A stretch of DNA of 38,076 bases from Zygnema cylindricum (GCA_037447655.1 JBBHKE010003074.1:64001-102076), one strand, 5' to 3'; positions 1-11,355 are shown, counted from the stretch's first letter. A program made the numbers and translations. Notes: generated by a model not told the origin, from the sequence alone.

Positions 1-753
1 CCTAATCTCCATTGTGTTTTCCTGTATAAGTATCATCCTGACCACAGTGTTCCATTTCCATTAACTATTAGGCATTTCCTCTACTCGATACACTATGTTC
101 TCGAACTCATCTGGTAACTTCATGATAAGGGTGTTAACTTTCATTTTCATTGTACATGTCCACCCGACACTTTCCATCTCCATATACAAACAAGAAATAT
201 CATTACAGTAATCTAACATTTTTCCTCCTTTGTAAGTGTAACTCACTAGCTTTTGCTTAGCCAACTGGAGCTCCTAAATAGTTCTAGCTGTATAAATCTA
301 CACCAAACTCAGCAACAACTCGTCGGCCTTCTAAATGTGAAGATGAGGAGTGGCCAAAGCTTGAGTGAGGTGCCTGAGAATAAAGTTCTTGGCAGCTATG
401 TTTACATCCTCCCACATTTGAGTATTGTTCTCCGTGGTCATCACGGTCGGTGCTTCTTGTACTATGGAAATAGGAGTAAATGGTGTCTCTTTCCCTTTCC
501 TTTTTTCGGACACATTGGGGTCCCCATCATCTGCCTCCTCCACTGAAGGAGCCGTTGCTGTAGGAAACGTTACTCCTCCAAATGTTGGGGGAGATCCCGA
601 AGGTGGAAGTTTCACTTGTCCACTGACGATATCCCAGTATCGTTTTTCGCACAAAGCTCCTTTCATCATGGCTTCTCAATAGATGAACCCAAATCCATTG
701 AAGTTGGGCACCCTAGAGGGTGGGTTCATAACCTGCAATTGTGTGTCCTCCAT
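1..753 (-). pseudogene. gag: copia gag, 5' part, broken (element A)
   Basis: Gag forms the virus-like particle of Ty1/copia elements in the cytoplasm. The minus-strand reading matches the gag of the full-length element at 16980-15784 almost residue for residue, including the stretches ALCEKRYW, NFILRHLTQ, YTYKGGKMLDYCND and VNTLIMKLPDEFEN. It starts at an ATG (751-753) lying 20 bases inside the LTR and runs off the left edge. Several in-frame stops interrupt it, for example just after HLHI near 330 and after the first 25 or so codons near 680, so it is not translatable as one protein. At the point where the full-length element has a stop (its 16411-16413) this copy keeps a tyrosine codon. Confidence 0.85.
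719..733 (-). other. Primer-binding site, half-tRNA type (element A)
   Basis: It directly abuts the inner end of the LTR. On the minus strand it reads GGTTATGAACCCACC, which matches the complement of the anticodon-stem/loop region of plant initiator tRNA-Met at 13 of 15 positions. The two differences are adjacent (C to T on the plus strand), as expected from cytosine deamination. The related full-length element has the unmutated form at 16946-16960. Confidence 0.7.
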
Positions 754-1776
754 TGGACCACATAATACAGGAAGCCTCTAGATAGTATTTAACTAACCCA
801 CTTCAAGCCACAACCACTGCTGTCCAGGAAGGCAAAATGACATTTTAACTGCACCCCTATGCAGCATGGACTCCCATGAGTCCGTAGCAAAAATAATCAC
901 TGAAAACGGCCAACCAGCCGATAAGTTAGGAGGCAATAAAATATGCCAATTTGTACAAACTCTCAAAGGGAGAGGTGACTACCTACCAAAAATTTCTAAG
1001 TCCTAATTCCCTCTAATAACTTCTATCTACTAAAGTACGGACCAATCAGATTACTGTACCGTACCAAAAAGTACTATTGCGATGTACCTTTTTACGGCCT
1101 ATGTACGACAAGGCTATTAAGCTGACGCGTGTCTGCATTTCACTCATCCGTACATTCCTCGGAATTCCCACGACCGAATGTCATCTCTCCACGTGGCTCT
1201 AGGTCATGCCACGTCACAAAACGCCAAAGTGACAATTTTGGGATTTTGGCGATGATGTGCGCCATTGGATTTTCAACGAGACATAATCTTAGCCGATAAA
1301 TACTTGCGCAATATTTGTTTCACTATCGAAACAAAATGCGTGATATCCGTTTTGAAATAGAATCGTACTTCGTACTTTCATAAAACTGTATCTATGTATG
1401 CCTAATACAATTTTAGTTAAATGGATTTGTTCCTCCCTAAATATATATATATATATATATCTATCACATACTATAGCATTTAGCATTAGTCCTAGTGTAA
1501 TACGATAAAGCTGACCGCTATCGGCCAACTTGACGAACCGCAGGTACTGGGATCAAATCCCGGGTCCGTCAGGTATATTTTTAGTAACCTACTAAAAATA
1601 ACTGCTTGTTGAACTAAGGCAGCCATGGATCAACCACCCTCTCTATCCTTCAGTGACTACAACAAGTATGGGGGCTAGAGAGAGGAGGTGGAGGCAGGTT
1701 GCCCGTCCTTTTCTTTTCTTTTATCCTAACAAATTTAAACCTAGAAAATACTCTCGAAATTTTATTAATTTCAACA
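734..1776 (-). repeat. 5' LTR of copia element A
   Basis: A 1,043-bp LTR with the canonical outer dinucleotides (TG at 734, CA at 1775-1776 in plus orientation). It aligns along its whole length with the LTRs of the full-length element (11577-12618, 16961-18002), with many substitutions and small indels. Shared landmarks are the TG-start block ending in the gag ATG, the TATA-like box, the G-box region, the stem-loop GTTTC/GAAAC near 1315-1340, an antisense tRNA-like module at 1531-1571 and the terminal tttcaaca. The outer end at 1776 abuts plus-strand pol of element B, so element A inserted there. Its 3' half is outside the window. Confidence 0.85.
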
Positions 1777-2540
1777 TAACACCAATGGAGTTTCGGCATA
1801 AGTTAGAGGGGGAAGAAACAGAACCGCGTGTTATTGTCAGTGATATTTTTGAGTCAAGGGAGGATGATCGTATGACACTGATACCTTACAGACAGATACT
1901 GGGATGCTTAATATATTTCATGGACTGTACCCGTCCGGATATTGCTGCAGCAGTTGGGGTACTAGGTAAAAGTCTAGAGAATCCGAGGAAATCTGACTGT
2001 GATGCAGCAAGAAGAGTTTTAAGATACTTGGCAGGAATCAAAGAGCTCAAACTCACACTAGGGGGAGGAGAAATGAAGCTGCAAACATAGAGTGATACAA
2101 GCTATGGCGACATGCCAAGCCGAAAATCCACCAAAGGATTTGTTTGGCAAATTGGGAACGGGACTTGCTGTTGAAGCAGCAAACTTCAAAAGGTCATGGC
2201 ACAATTGATGATGGAGTTAGAATATATGGCAACGAGCTCAGCCCTCAAAGAACTCTTATGGGTGAAACCCATGTTGCAAGAATTGGGATACATGCAGGTT
2301 GGTCCACAGGTGATCTGGTGTGATAACCAGTCTGCCATTGCCATTACTTCTTATCCGAGTCATCACTTCAAAAGCAAGCACATGGATGTAAGATTACACT
2401 TTGTAAGAGAAAAAGTGTTCTCTAGAGTGATGAAATTATGCTATTTGCCAAATGCAAAAATGATTGTTGATATGCTCACTAAAGCTCTTCCTACTCCCAA
2501 GCTGAAGTATTGTAGGGACGTAGTGGGATTAAGTGAATAG
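1777..2540 (+). pseudogene. pol: copia pol, end of RT plus RNase H (element B), broken
   Basis: Starts directly at the LTR of element A, so the upstream part was displaced by that insertion. The reading covers the RT C-terminus (IPYRQILGCLIYFM, CTRPDIAAAV) and RNase H: SDTSYGD, the EYMATSSALKELLW helix, the catalytic CDNQSAIAI motif and KHMDVRLHFVREKV, ending with a stop after KYCRDVVGLSE. Two tryptophan codons of the family have become stops (TAG at 2088-2090 before SDTSYGD; TGA near 2173 before SSKLQK), so the RNase H cannot be made intact. Residue pattern places it nearer to the remnant at 22100-22900 than to the full-length element. Confidence 0.85.
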
Positions 2541-3300
2541 TTGAATTGTTGCACTGCTATACTGCCATGCTGGGATAAGTTAACATTGAGATGTAGTGGG
2601 ATTGGGTGACTTGCTAATTGCTATATTTTTATGTTGCTATGCTGCGCTAGTTCGGAATTTTCTAGGGTTTCTCTTAGAAGACAGTACTGAAAACAGCAAC
2701 GTGTCTCCTTCGTCTCCAAGTGCCTTATACAACAGAGTTTGTCCATTTCAGATCCAAAAAGGTCAAAGTTATGCTAGGAGCCAATGAGCGAAGAGCAAAA
2801 GCAATCGAACGGACATAGAAAAAATTAGGTTGTACCACACTCAAGGCAAAAAGTTCTACTTCAGACTCTGGCTAGATCCGTGGTTGGGAGTCAAAATTGG
2901 ATCCACTAATCTATCAAAGTACTTAAGTGGCGCTGAAACACCAGACTTTGACCTAGGGTAATTAATGAACCGAAAGCCGGTTAGAACTAAACTGAAGTCG
3001 TACTAATCTCCAATAGCATTATCTAGATTGCAATCCCAAAGGTTACGTGCAAGTCCACAATATACCCTCCGCTAGGGGTGCGAGAACTGCTTCTAAGTGG
3101 TGAAACTGCAATCTTAGAAGCGGAATAACCTTGTCGTCCGTTAGGCGTGAACGAAATTCCGTCGCGCTCCGTGTGAAAAATAGAGGAATCTGGTCCGGTC
3201 TGTTACACCCCAATATCCGTACTTTGGTGACCGTAGAGGGTAAAATGGCGTCCGAAAATCCTACATAAATGTGAGTGTGCCGAGAAAGCACACAAGCTTG
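2541..3300. other. Stretch without recognisable gene
   Basis: The first part, after the pol stop of element B, should hold its polypurine tract and 3' LTR, but I cannot find clear LTR borders. A TGTTACACCCC string at 3201 resembles the start of many plant LTRs, but no matching end or partner copy is visible. No protein similarity recognised. Confidence 0.4.
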
Positions 3301-4500
3301 ACAGTCTTTCATCTCAAACCTTGAATTTAAAGTTGCTTTAATTTTATTAATTTCAACCATTGATTTGCTAATTGGTAACAGATCGTCTGCATACAGTGCT
3401 ATGGAAAAACTATCTATCCTCAACTTTTTCGAACATAGACAGGGTGATCAGAACTTATCCTTTTAGATCCTATGCTAGTTAGAAATTCATCATGCTTTAA
3501 ATTCCATTATCTGAGGGTCTGTTTTAGGCCATACAAAGATTTTAGCAATTTGCGCACCAGATGCTCTTTTCCTGGTTCTGCATACATCTCGGGCTGCTGC
3601 ATATAAATAGTCTCTTCTAATTCTCTATGGAAAAAGGTCGTTTTACATCCATTTGATATATTTCCATAACTTGTATAGGAGCTAAGGACAACAAAATCCT
3701 AATTGTAGGAAATCTTACAACTGGAGAAAATGTTGCTTAAAATTCAATTCCTTCCTTTTTATTATAGCCTTTTGCCACAAGCCTAGCCTTGTATCTTTTA
3801 ATGGTATTATCACGGTTTAACTTCACCTTGAATACCCATTTGTTGTTGATTGCTTTTCGTTACGGAGGAAGATCCATGAGCTCCCATGTCTGAGCTTCTA
3901 TGATCGATTTTATTTCATCGTTTGCTGTCTCGATCCAGTGATTTCGCTCTGGTGATGAGAAGGCCTCCCGAATGGTTAGAGTTTCCCCTGAGGCTGCCGA
4001 GTAGGCAAAGTGAGAGCTTGCCTGCAAGCGGCTACTGGATCTCTTTCCCCCTTGAAATTGAGGCTGAGATCGTCAAATCCCTTGCGTTCTTTCTTCGTCG
4101 CTGGTTCTGATACACAACCTCTAACCGCGGTTGACCGGGCTGGAACTGAACTGTCTGAGGATCCTGATGAACCTCAGAATTCCGCTCAGCATTTTGAGGA
4201 CCTTGCACCTGTGTTATAATAGGGTGATTGCAGTCCAGAATGATATATTTTTGCAGTTTTTGTTGTTTCTATACATCTGTCATTGTGAATAAATCTACCG
4301 AATCAAGTTCATCTTTCACAATGATGTTTTGAGACACAACTATCTTTTGTTTTGAAAGAACAATGACCTTATACCCTTTAGAGTGATCATCATATCCGAG
4401 CAAAATACCCGGTAACCCTTTAGGATTCATTTTTTATCTATATGTTGATGTATCTAAAATGAAGCATTTGCTACCAAACACTTAAAAATGACTTACATCG
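3301..4500 (-). pseudogene. pol: copia pol, RT and linker region (element C), decayed
   Basis: The minus strand carries the RT active-site block YADDLLPISKS followed by RFEMKD (about 3300-3423), cut short at about 3300 by a junction with unrelated DNA. Upstream on the same strand, broken pieces of the RT N-terminal half occur at 3480-3930. They correspond to the parts that in the full-length element surround KTAFLNGE and WVFKLKL. The linker between integrase and RT follows to 4500. Frames change repeatedly, so this is dead coding sequence. The RNase H end and the 3' LTR are missing. Confidence 0.75.
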
Positions 4501-4506
4501 GGTTTT

Positions 4507-4959
4507 CTACACTTTTAAATGACTAATATCGGGTTTACTAACATTCCAGACTTCATAAGACGTAGTCTCTACTGATCTTGACCCTATTCTATTCTTAATA
4601 TAAACTGCACAATTTAGGGCCTCAGTCCGGAATTTTGGATCCACATCGTTATCTGCAAGCATTGACGGCGAGCTCTTCGTGAGAGATCTATTTAATCTCT
4701 TTGATACTCCATTTTGTTCAGGGGAATAAGGAACAGTCAACTGATGACTAATACCTTCCTGGAGTAAAAAGTTCTCAAATTCCTTCGATATATATTCCCC
4801 ACCGTTGTCCGATCTAAGTTCCAAATTCAACAGATTATGTAGTTTCTCCACCCAAGCTTTATAGTGTTTAAAGTGACCGAGCACTTCACTCTTGTCCTTC
4901 ATGAAGTACACCTTTGGAAACCGGGAAAAATCATCTGTGAAAGTGACCATATATTTCAT
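4507..4959 (-). pseudogene. pol: copia integrase core (element C)
   Basis: This 150-codon open stretch holds the second half of the integrase catalytic core, which joins cDNA ends to target DNA. Visible landmarks are FTDDFSRF, the second catalytic Asp in ELRSDNGGEYIS, the third acidic position region PEQNGVSKRLNRSL and the end KPDISHLKV. In the NGV motif the usual Glu after the Ala/Val is replaced by Lys (NGVSKR against NGVAER in the full-length element), which removes the third acidic residue. The stretch is out of frame with the upstream piece at 4956-5432. Confidence 0.85.
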
Positions 4960-5432
4960 CCCCCCGGCAGATGGTACCTTTGCATGGCCAAAACATCAGA
5001 ATGAATTTGTTGTAAAAGTTTAGTGGACTGATGTTGAGACTTCTTGGGGAATGGCATTCTGTGTATTTTTCCTAATGCACAGCCATCACATGTTTTAACC
5101 GGCTGATCTGTTACAGAGACACCCTCTATTTTGCCATCTTGTACCATCTTTCTTAAACTAGCATAATTTACATGGCCTAATCTTTTATGCCATAACTCAT
5201 CTGAATGCAAAGCCCCGGAATACATAACATCATTTTCCTTATTATGAGCCATATCGATACGGTACATTTTGTTGTAATCTCTAGTGCTTATGACTGCAAC
5301 TTTGCCATTCTTACTAACAACTTGCCGACCATGTTTCAAATTAACCTCAAAGCCTTTACTTTTTACCAAAGAAGTGAAAAAAAAAATTCTTAAAGTCCGG
5401 GACAAAGTGGACATTATGAAGAGTCCTTTCAA
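4956..5432 (-). pseudogene. pol: copia pre-integrase zinc-binding domain (element C)
   Basis: Contains the HHCC zinc-binding region that precedes copia integrases: WHKRLGHVNYASLRKM, then CDGCALGKIHRMPFP, then IHSDVL with the first catalytic Asp. The reading ends with a stop just after the small segment where other copies read GPAKVPS-like residues, so a short deletion or frameshift near 4960-4975 separates it from the rest of the core. Confidence 0.85.
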
Positions 5433-5559
5433 CTGCTCTTCCTTCTATATCAACTAGTAAGGATACATCACCTACAGCACAAGTATGTACACTCATTCCA
5501 CATGCATAGTAAATATTCTTTTTAGTTGTTGATTTCAGATATTTGAAGATTGTCTTGTT

Positions 5560-6060
5560 CTAGCACATGTGGGCTGACGCTCCTGTATCCATTATCCATC
5601 CAGTGTCCCTTTGGCCCTCCATTGCCGCCGCCATAGCAAATAAATACGCTTCTTCCTCCTCGAAAAGGTTGAGAGACTCGTCCTGGTGTGATGAAGATGC
5701 CGAAAATAGTGCATTTCCAAGAGGTGTATGTTCGTGAAGCTTTGGTTTAATTGGTTCTGTTGCCATCGCGGCCTGTATAAACCTGTTTCGTTAGCTTTTC
5801 TCAGATTATGACAGAACCTTTATCCATGACCTCTTTCATTACAATAGAAACAAGCATTGTAAGACTGTCTATTTCCTCCCTGATTAAATTGTTTAAACTT
5901 ATTCTGATTCTTTTTAAACTAATTTTTTTGTGGATTAAACTGATTTCTTTGCTGATCAAATTGACCGTTTCTCTCAAAGTCAGTATTGAAAGCCTCTACT
6001 TCCTCAACACTGAGAATTCTAGATGTAGCTTCCTCCTCTAGTAAAGTATTAAATGTTAAC
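5560..6060 (-). pseudogene. gag-pol: copia gag C-terminus, zinc knuckle and protease start (element C)
   Basis: The aspartic protease motif is intact (WIMDTGASAHMC, about 5565-5605), preceded by a Glu/Asp-rich segment typical of the gag-protease border. Upstream, at about 5800-5860, the minus strand encodes a CX2CX4HX4C zinc knuckle (CFYCNERGHG then RFC), with one in-frame stop inside it. Zinc knuckles bind the element RNA for packaging. Confidence 0.7.
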
Positions 6061-6623
6061 TGTAAAGTCCAGCTAGCCTTATCTTTTTGTTTGAGCGTGT
6101 CAAAAGCTCATTTCATACTACTACAGAGACCTCTCATTAGCACTGCTGCTTGTTGAAACTGAGGAAATGTGCCTCCTGCACAGGCATGGGCATCGATAAG
6201 AATGCAAAATTTGTTACCATTCTCAGCCATTGCGCTGCCTGTGTACTTATAGTCCCAAATTTTTCCAGCCACGAGAAGTTTTTCCTAGACATTAGCTTTT
6301 TCATAATCATTTTTAAGAGATTTCTAGATGTCAATTGCCTTTTTCATTTTGATCCGAGACATAGTCAAGTCCTCAGATATACATAATTTTAAAATAGACC
6401 GAGCCTATGTATTCTTCTTAGACCAAAATGGATCTGATTCATCCAAGGAGCCATCCAAAATATCCAAAAGATTAACATTTTCGAAGTGAGTCTCTACCAA
6501 ATTCGCCCAGTAAACATATTTTTCCCCTGAGAAGATAGGAAATCTCGAAGACATGCCCATAACCTGTTGTTCCACGATCACCGGTGAAGGTAGAGGAGCA
6601 GCAGTAGTAGTGGAAGTAGACAT
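6061..6623 (-). pseudogene. gag: copia gag N-terminal part (element C)
   Basis: Starts at ATG 6621-6623, the first ATG after the primer site. It gives 72 open codons with the copia gag pattern SSRFPIFSGEKYVYWANLVETHF and SLDESD, then degenerates into several frames down to about 6060. Start and early frame look intact; the middle is decayed. Its N-terminus is encoded fully downstream of the LTR, unlike the gag of element A and of the full-length element. Confidence 0.75.
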
Positions 6624-6683
6624 GATACACTCTCAGAAGCTATCAAAAATTGGGTTTTTTAGGGTTTTTTAATGCTCACCAAA

Positions 6684-6693
6684 TCTGATACAA
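6684..6693 (-). other. Primer-binding site, tRNA-iMet 3'-end type (element C)
   Basis: The minus strand reads TTGTATCAGA, one mismatch from TGGTATCAGA, the usual plant copia primer site complementary to the 3' end of initiator tRNA-Met. One base separates it from the LTR start at 6695. This element therefore uses a different part of the same tRNA from the full-length element. Confidence 0.6.
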
Positions 6694-6694
6694 A

Positions 6695-7459
6695 TGTCAC
6701 AACTTCACAAAACTCTATCACAATATATAGTATCACAAACAATGACAACTCCCAAAGTTTCAGCACAATTGACCCAACAAACCCAAGATGTAACACTCAG
6801 AAGTTTCCCTAAAACTGTTTGCAGTTTTACTACCTGGAAGTCTGGATACAAAAATATTCTAAGTCCTAAGTCTTATACTTACAAACAGTAGTGCTGAACC
6901 TTTTACACAAGTGTATCTAAGAGGTACGTCCAAAAACCTAATAACACCAAAAACTAGATATGTTTGATAACACTAATAATTAATTAACTATCGTACAACC
7001 AACATCATTCAGATAACTTCAAATAACTGCCGTACAAATATTCGCCGCTTTGTTGCGTCACCAATTTCCGGATTCGTCCATCTGGCTGTTTGTAAAACTC
7101 CTGCCAGCTTTGTCACTTGAATCTCGTCCGTTGACGTTATTCATATCAACCGTAGTTGTGCTGTCCTGTACAGGACCATTTCCCGAATATCCGCTCGTCT
7201 CTTCATCTGTTATATCTTTTGACTTCGTCCTTTCATCATGTGACACGTGGAACTTCTTGCCCATGGCTTTTCTACAGATTCTGTGCTCTCATGATGTGAC
7301 GACGCGTATTTTTTTACAGTACACTACACTCACCTGTACTTTCGTTGTTGTCACACTATTAGAGGTAAGTATTGCAGGACTTGGGCCATAATATATTCTA
7401 AGTCATAAACTCCCTCTCATACCTCTATTTACTGAGGCTAATAGCTTTCAAAAACAACA
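6695..7459 (-). repeat. 5' LTR of copia element C
   Basis: A 765-bp stretch with TG (6695) and CA (7458-7459) ends in plus orientation, directly next to the primer site. On the minus strand the outer end reads TGTTGTTTTTGAAAGC. This resembles the outer end of the LTR at 22043 (TGTTGTTTTGGAAATC), and both carry a nearby GACTTAGAAT block. The flanking gcgcg at 7460-7464 is a possible target duplication, but its partner is not visible because the 3' LTR is lost. Confidence 0.6.
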
Positions 7460-7639
7460 GCGCGCACTAAAACGAACATAAATAAAGACAGGGCACTAAA
7501 TAACATACTTGCCGTACAAGACAATAAAAAACAGATGAAACCCAAACTAAACCATCAAACGTAAATAATCTATGGATCGGTTGGTACAGAATCGTCGTAC
7601 ATTGAACGAACCAAAGGTACTCCGATGCAAATCGCCAAA

Positions 7640-8500
7640 CCATACACAAAAATTAAATGGCGCCACGCGAACCAAAACGTCAACAAATCCGCGGACGACC
7701 GATTCTCCATATCAAACCAAAACATGATTTCGGCTGATCCGCCGATTCTTCGAATAATCCTAACACGGATGATAACGGCTTCGAAATTTTTCCTTTTGCT
7801 TGTCCCTTTCCTCTACCTCTCGGGCCACCACTCCTTCCTCCCCCTCTTCCGTCACGACGCAAAGAAAATATACCGCTGGAGTTTGGAACGGTGGCGTTCA
7901 AAGTACCGGAAGAAGAAGTACTCGGAGAAGAGCTCACTTGGTTATCTTGATAATCTTTTTAATTAAAGGTTATAAACTCATAAGTTCATTTTTTTTTTCT
8001 CTCAAAATTTCCTTGAGATGGACAAGTTTATCCGGCAAGGAATTTAGAAAGCCAATAACTTTATCCGCGTCAATGAAAATCCGTCAAGTAGTTGCAAGTC
8101 GCTCCAGAATAATATTAAAGCGCTTCGTAGCATCTCCAACCGGCTCATTTGGATTCATCTTAAAATTCAGAAAATTCGGTAAATGCATGTTGGTCGCGAT
8201 TTAAAATTCCTTTTTCGAATTCATTGTAAATGGCCCGCCGACATTCACGAGCACAATCATGTGTAAGAAAATAATCGTGAACCGCGGGTGTGCAAATTTG
8301 CATTAAGCTAGTAAAGGCTGCGACATTTCTTTGTTTTCCACTTGTTTCGCGACTTTCGATCAGAAATTTGCATATGCTCCTCTCCGACAACTACCTTCCA
8401 AAGACGCCGAGGATAAGTTGTCCTTTGATGTATCTCTTCCACGTGTAATTATTTGTTCCGTTAAAAAGGACAATTTTTCTGGGAATCTATATGATTTTTT
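7640..8500 (-). pseudogene. gag: Retrotransposon gag-like remnant (element H)
   Basis: Two minus-strand open stretches (7680-7937 and 8160-8390), together with the frame between them, read like a plant copia gag. One part contains RFNIIL, KVIGFLNSLPDKLV and HLKEIL, the usual order of the UBN2-type gag domain. The later part has a Gly/Arg-rich tail (GRGGGRSGGPRGRGKGQ) typical of the region before the zinc knuckle. Stops and frame changes interrupt it. I see no protease or pol; the LTR of element C lies just downstream, so element C probably inserted into this one. Confidence 0.55.
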
Positions 8501-9340
8501 TGTCTTTTTCATAACTGTCTTTCTCCGAATCATAATCAACTTTAGATGTTAATTCCCCATTTCGAATTTTCTCTCTCCTAAATGAAAGGATCGATAATAA
8601 ACTCTGAGCTCACTTACAAACACTTATAACAGTAGAAGCATTCAGATTATAAAACATTAAATCAACATTGAAGAGACATTTCAAAAAAAAAAATCACATT
8701 AATATAAAACTTAAATTACAATTTCTTCTCTATCTCTTCTATTACTCCATATAATCCTCCAATTCCTTATTTATTAATTATCACACAGTGATGGTGTCCC
8801 TTAAATACAATACCATCCATGGCGTGACACGTGTGAGCGTGCGCCGCCAAGAAGCCTCCAGAAAACTGCCACCTGTCCGCAGATTAAGCTAGAATACTCT
8901 AAATTTCACTAAGGGCTGAAACATAGTAAAACGACAAGCTAAGACAAAAGTACTAGACAAAACTAGAAGAACTATTGTACTAAATTAGACGTACGAAAAT
9001 CTAGACGCGAAACGAAACAACAAATATATTTCACGAACAAGCAGAACTTTATCTAAATACACGTAACTGTACTTTCGGTACATTCTAGAAAGTACAGTTT
9101 TTCTATCGAGAAATCAAACTGATTCCGCGTGCGTACGATTCTTTCAATGAATCGTAACACTAAATTCTTCACTTTCAAAGTATCCGTCATCATTGCTAAT
9201 TTGTAGCCTGCCCCTTTTGAAGAGCAGCCGAGAGCGCAGATTGAAGGACTCTATGCAATAAAATCTGACGTCGTTCCTCCGTCAAGAACACTCTTTAGCC
9301 TCCTTCTACTTCTTGCTGTACAGACGAATCTGTGGGGAAG
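8501..9340. other. Stretch without recognisable gene
   Basis: AT-rich sequence with many GTAC/CGTAC strings and two clean small inverted repeats: CTGTACTTTC at 9067-9076 with its complement at 9088-9097, and TACGATTC at about 9134-9141 with its complement ending near 9156. No protein similarity seen. Confidence 0.4.
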
Positions 9341-9438
9341 GTCTCTTTTTATTCTTTCTCGAATTGAGTAGCACTAAAGTTTCTGTGACTCGGTCTTAGA
9401 GTATCAGATTGCGGAGTTGCAGACTGCAGAGTTGCAGA

Positions 9439-9542
9439 CTGCGGAGCTGCTTCATTTTTCTTCTTTCTTCCCATGGTAGCAACACTGCCACTGCGGAGCT
9501 GCTTCATTTTTCTTCTTTCTTCCCATGGTAGCAACACTGCCA
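9439..9542. repeat. 52-bp tandem duplication
   Basis: Two adjacent, apparently identical 52-bp copies (9439-9490 and 9491-9542) containing the string gcttcatttttcttc. On the minus strand each copy holds an ATG in the context CCATGGGAAGAAAG, so a possible gag start was duplicated, in a different frame because 52 is not a multiple of three. Confidence 0.9.
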
Positions 9543-9575
9543 CTGCTGACAGAATGCTACTATGATCTTCTACCG

Positions 9576-9587
9576 GCTTTGATACCA
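9576..9587 (-). other. Primer-binding site, tRNA-iMet 3'-end type (element H)
   Basis: The minus strand reads TGGTATCAAAGC, 11 of 12 positions identical to the plant copia primer site TGGTATCAGAGC. It lies upstream of the gag-like remnant in the same orientation. I cannot define the LTR that should start at 9588: no TG/CA border is obvious. Confidence 0.55.
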
Positions 9588-10039
9588 ATTTTTATAAAAA
9601 GGATCATTTCAAGCAATAAATCACCAGCGGAAGCATTTAGAATTTCATCACAGAAAATCACAAACAAGAGTGGATCTCGACGGAATAGAAAGATATATTC
9701 AATCCTATTTTAGCATCTCCTTCTTCTACTTAAATTCTTTTCTTTTTTGATATCTGAAACCATTCTATACTCCTAAAATACCCTCTCCCTCACAACAGAA
9801 AACATCCTGGAAACCTACTAAAATTTCACTAAGTAAAAAGTCTAAAAAGCGTCGCATTCCACAAACGGGCGTGCGCCGTACAAAACATATTTGCGCGCTA
9901 TAGCAAAAACGCATCGGATACACACAAAGTGACCAAACTTCACCAAAACTGTAATAGTACAATAAATGTGCGTGACAACCATAGTTCGATGAACGGTAGG
10001 ACCTTACAAGACCAAAAGTAACAGTACAAAGACGGCACA

Positions 10040-10215
10040 AACTTAAGCACAAATAAAACTGAAACTAAAACCAACAATAATTGTAACAAACTTAAGCACA
10101 AATAAAACTGAAATTATAATCAGCAATAACTGCAACAGAATGTAAACTAAAACCAACAATAACTGCAACAGAATGTAAATTAAAACCAACAATAACTGCA
10201 ACAGAACGTAGTTGA
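10040..10215. repeat. Imperfect short tandem repeats
   Basis: Repeated blocks built from aaaccaacaataactgcaac and cttaagcacaaataaaactg. The first appears about four times with a spacing of roughly 33-36 bases, the second twice. On the minus strand this gives a hydrophobic Leu/Tyr-rich pseudo-reading that I regard as a by-product of the repeat. Confidence 0.75.
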
Positions 10216-11355
10216 ACCTAGATTTACACATTCAAATCCTAACAGTAGTTGTTCCAATTTTTCACATTAACCCTTAGACAATTATTCCTCATAGTTTACT
10301 CAAAGTAGGGTCTCTTGTTGGCCATGAAGCGTTTAGCCTCTAGGTTAAAATCCTCATGTCGGATCCCTTTCTCATCACATTAGAGCTTATAAATCTCCTC
10401 TTGTAAGCAATAATACCTTTTTTTTTGGCCCTTTCAAGTTAAGTGCTATTTTCCCTCATTCGGTCTTAACAATCCCGATTCGACTCCGACTAATTGTATG
10501 TGTCTCTTTCATAAGCTTAGGTTCCAATCTTTGACTTCTCCAATGAAGTTTTCCACTAGCGTAAACCTTGTTGAGCGGCGGTGAAGAGTGGATTTGGGCT
10601 TTGGAGTGGCCCTCAAAATGCTCTGCTACTTTCCTCTTTCTCATGAACAATCGGCCAATGATCCCTTGTGGACCTCTCCAAATTTTAGCCTCCAGTAGGC
10701 GATTACCTTTGAGTTCACTGAAGGCCTTTTATTTAATACAACCAACTCATATTTACCTCTTTTTATTCCTATTTGCTTTGAAAAAATTTCCACTCTCTTG
10801 TTTGAGATGGACTCCCATGGTTTTAAGGAATTATTTGTCTTTTTGTCAAAATGTGCTATCCCTTTTTAAGAAGCCTTTCCCAAGAGTCATTAGAGCGCCC
10901 CATTCCATCTCACTTTAAGCCGAAGAAGGGTGAAACTATAGGATCCGCTTCCTCCATGGAACTTATTCTCGAAGAGCTCCCCACAGACACCCGTTTTAGG
11001 TCCGATGGCTAAAATCGGAAGAGAGGGTTCCTATCGTTGATGCTTTTTCCATTACCTTTTCAAGAGGCCTCAACCTTCATATTTAGAGACTTGCCCCTGA
11101 TCAATGGTGGAGTACCTAAAGGTTCCGAGAACCTCGTTAAATGGAACGTATTGAAGGAAAGGGCATGGTGGGCATTAGAGAGGTAATTTGGAGAAAGAGA
11201 TCAAAGATGAAAGAAAATGGAATCATGGCAAAAAGCAATTTCGCCGCTGGATTTCCATTCAGCGACAAGGCAGTCTCGCCTCTGAAAGGGCAACCATTAA
11301 TATCGTGGATGTGCTGTTTCGGAAACTAATAACTAATCAAATTCCTCGATGGATG

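Noticed and set aside
3201-3300. Ty3/gypsy LTR starting TGTTACACCCC
   Set aside because: Only the start motif is seen; no end, partner, primer site or gypsy coding sequence nearby.
7800-8204. Plus-strand 134-codon frame
   Set aside because: It runs opposite the gag-like reading on the minus strand; Ser/Arg-rich, no motif.
10040-10215. CRISPR-like array
   Set aside because: Repeats are short, imperfect and contiguous without unique spacers, and the context is eukaryotic.
10456-10918. Overlapping open frames on both strands as a gene
   Set aside because: Short, without recognisable motifs or splice/promoter context; neither strand is preferred.
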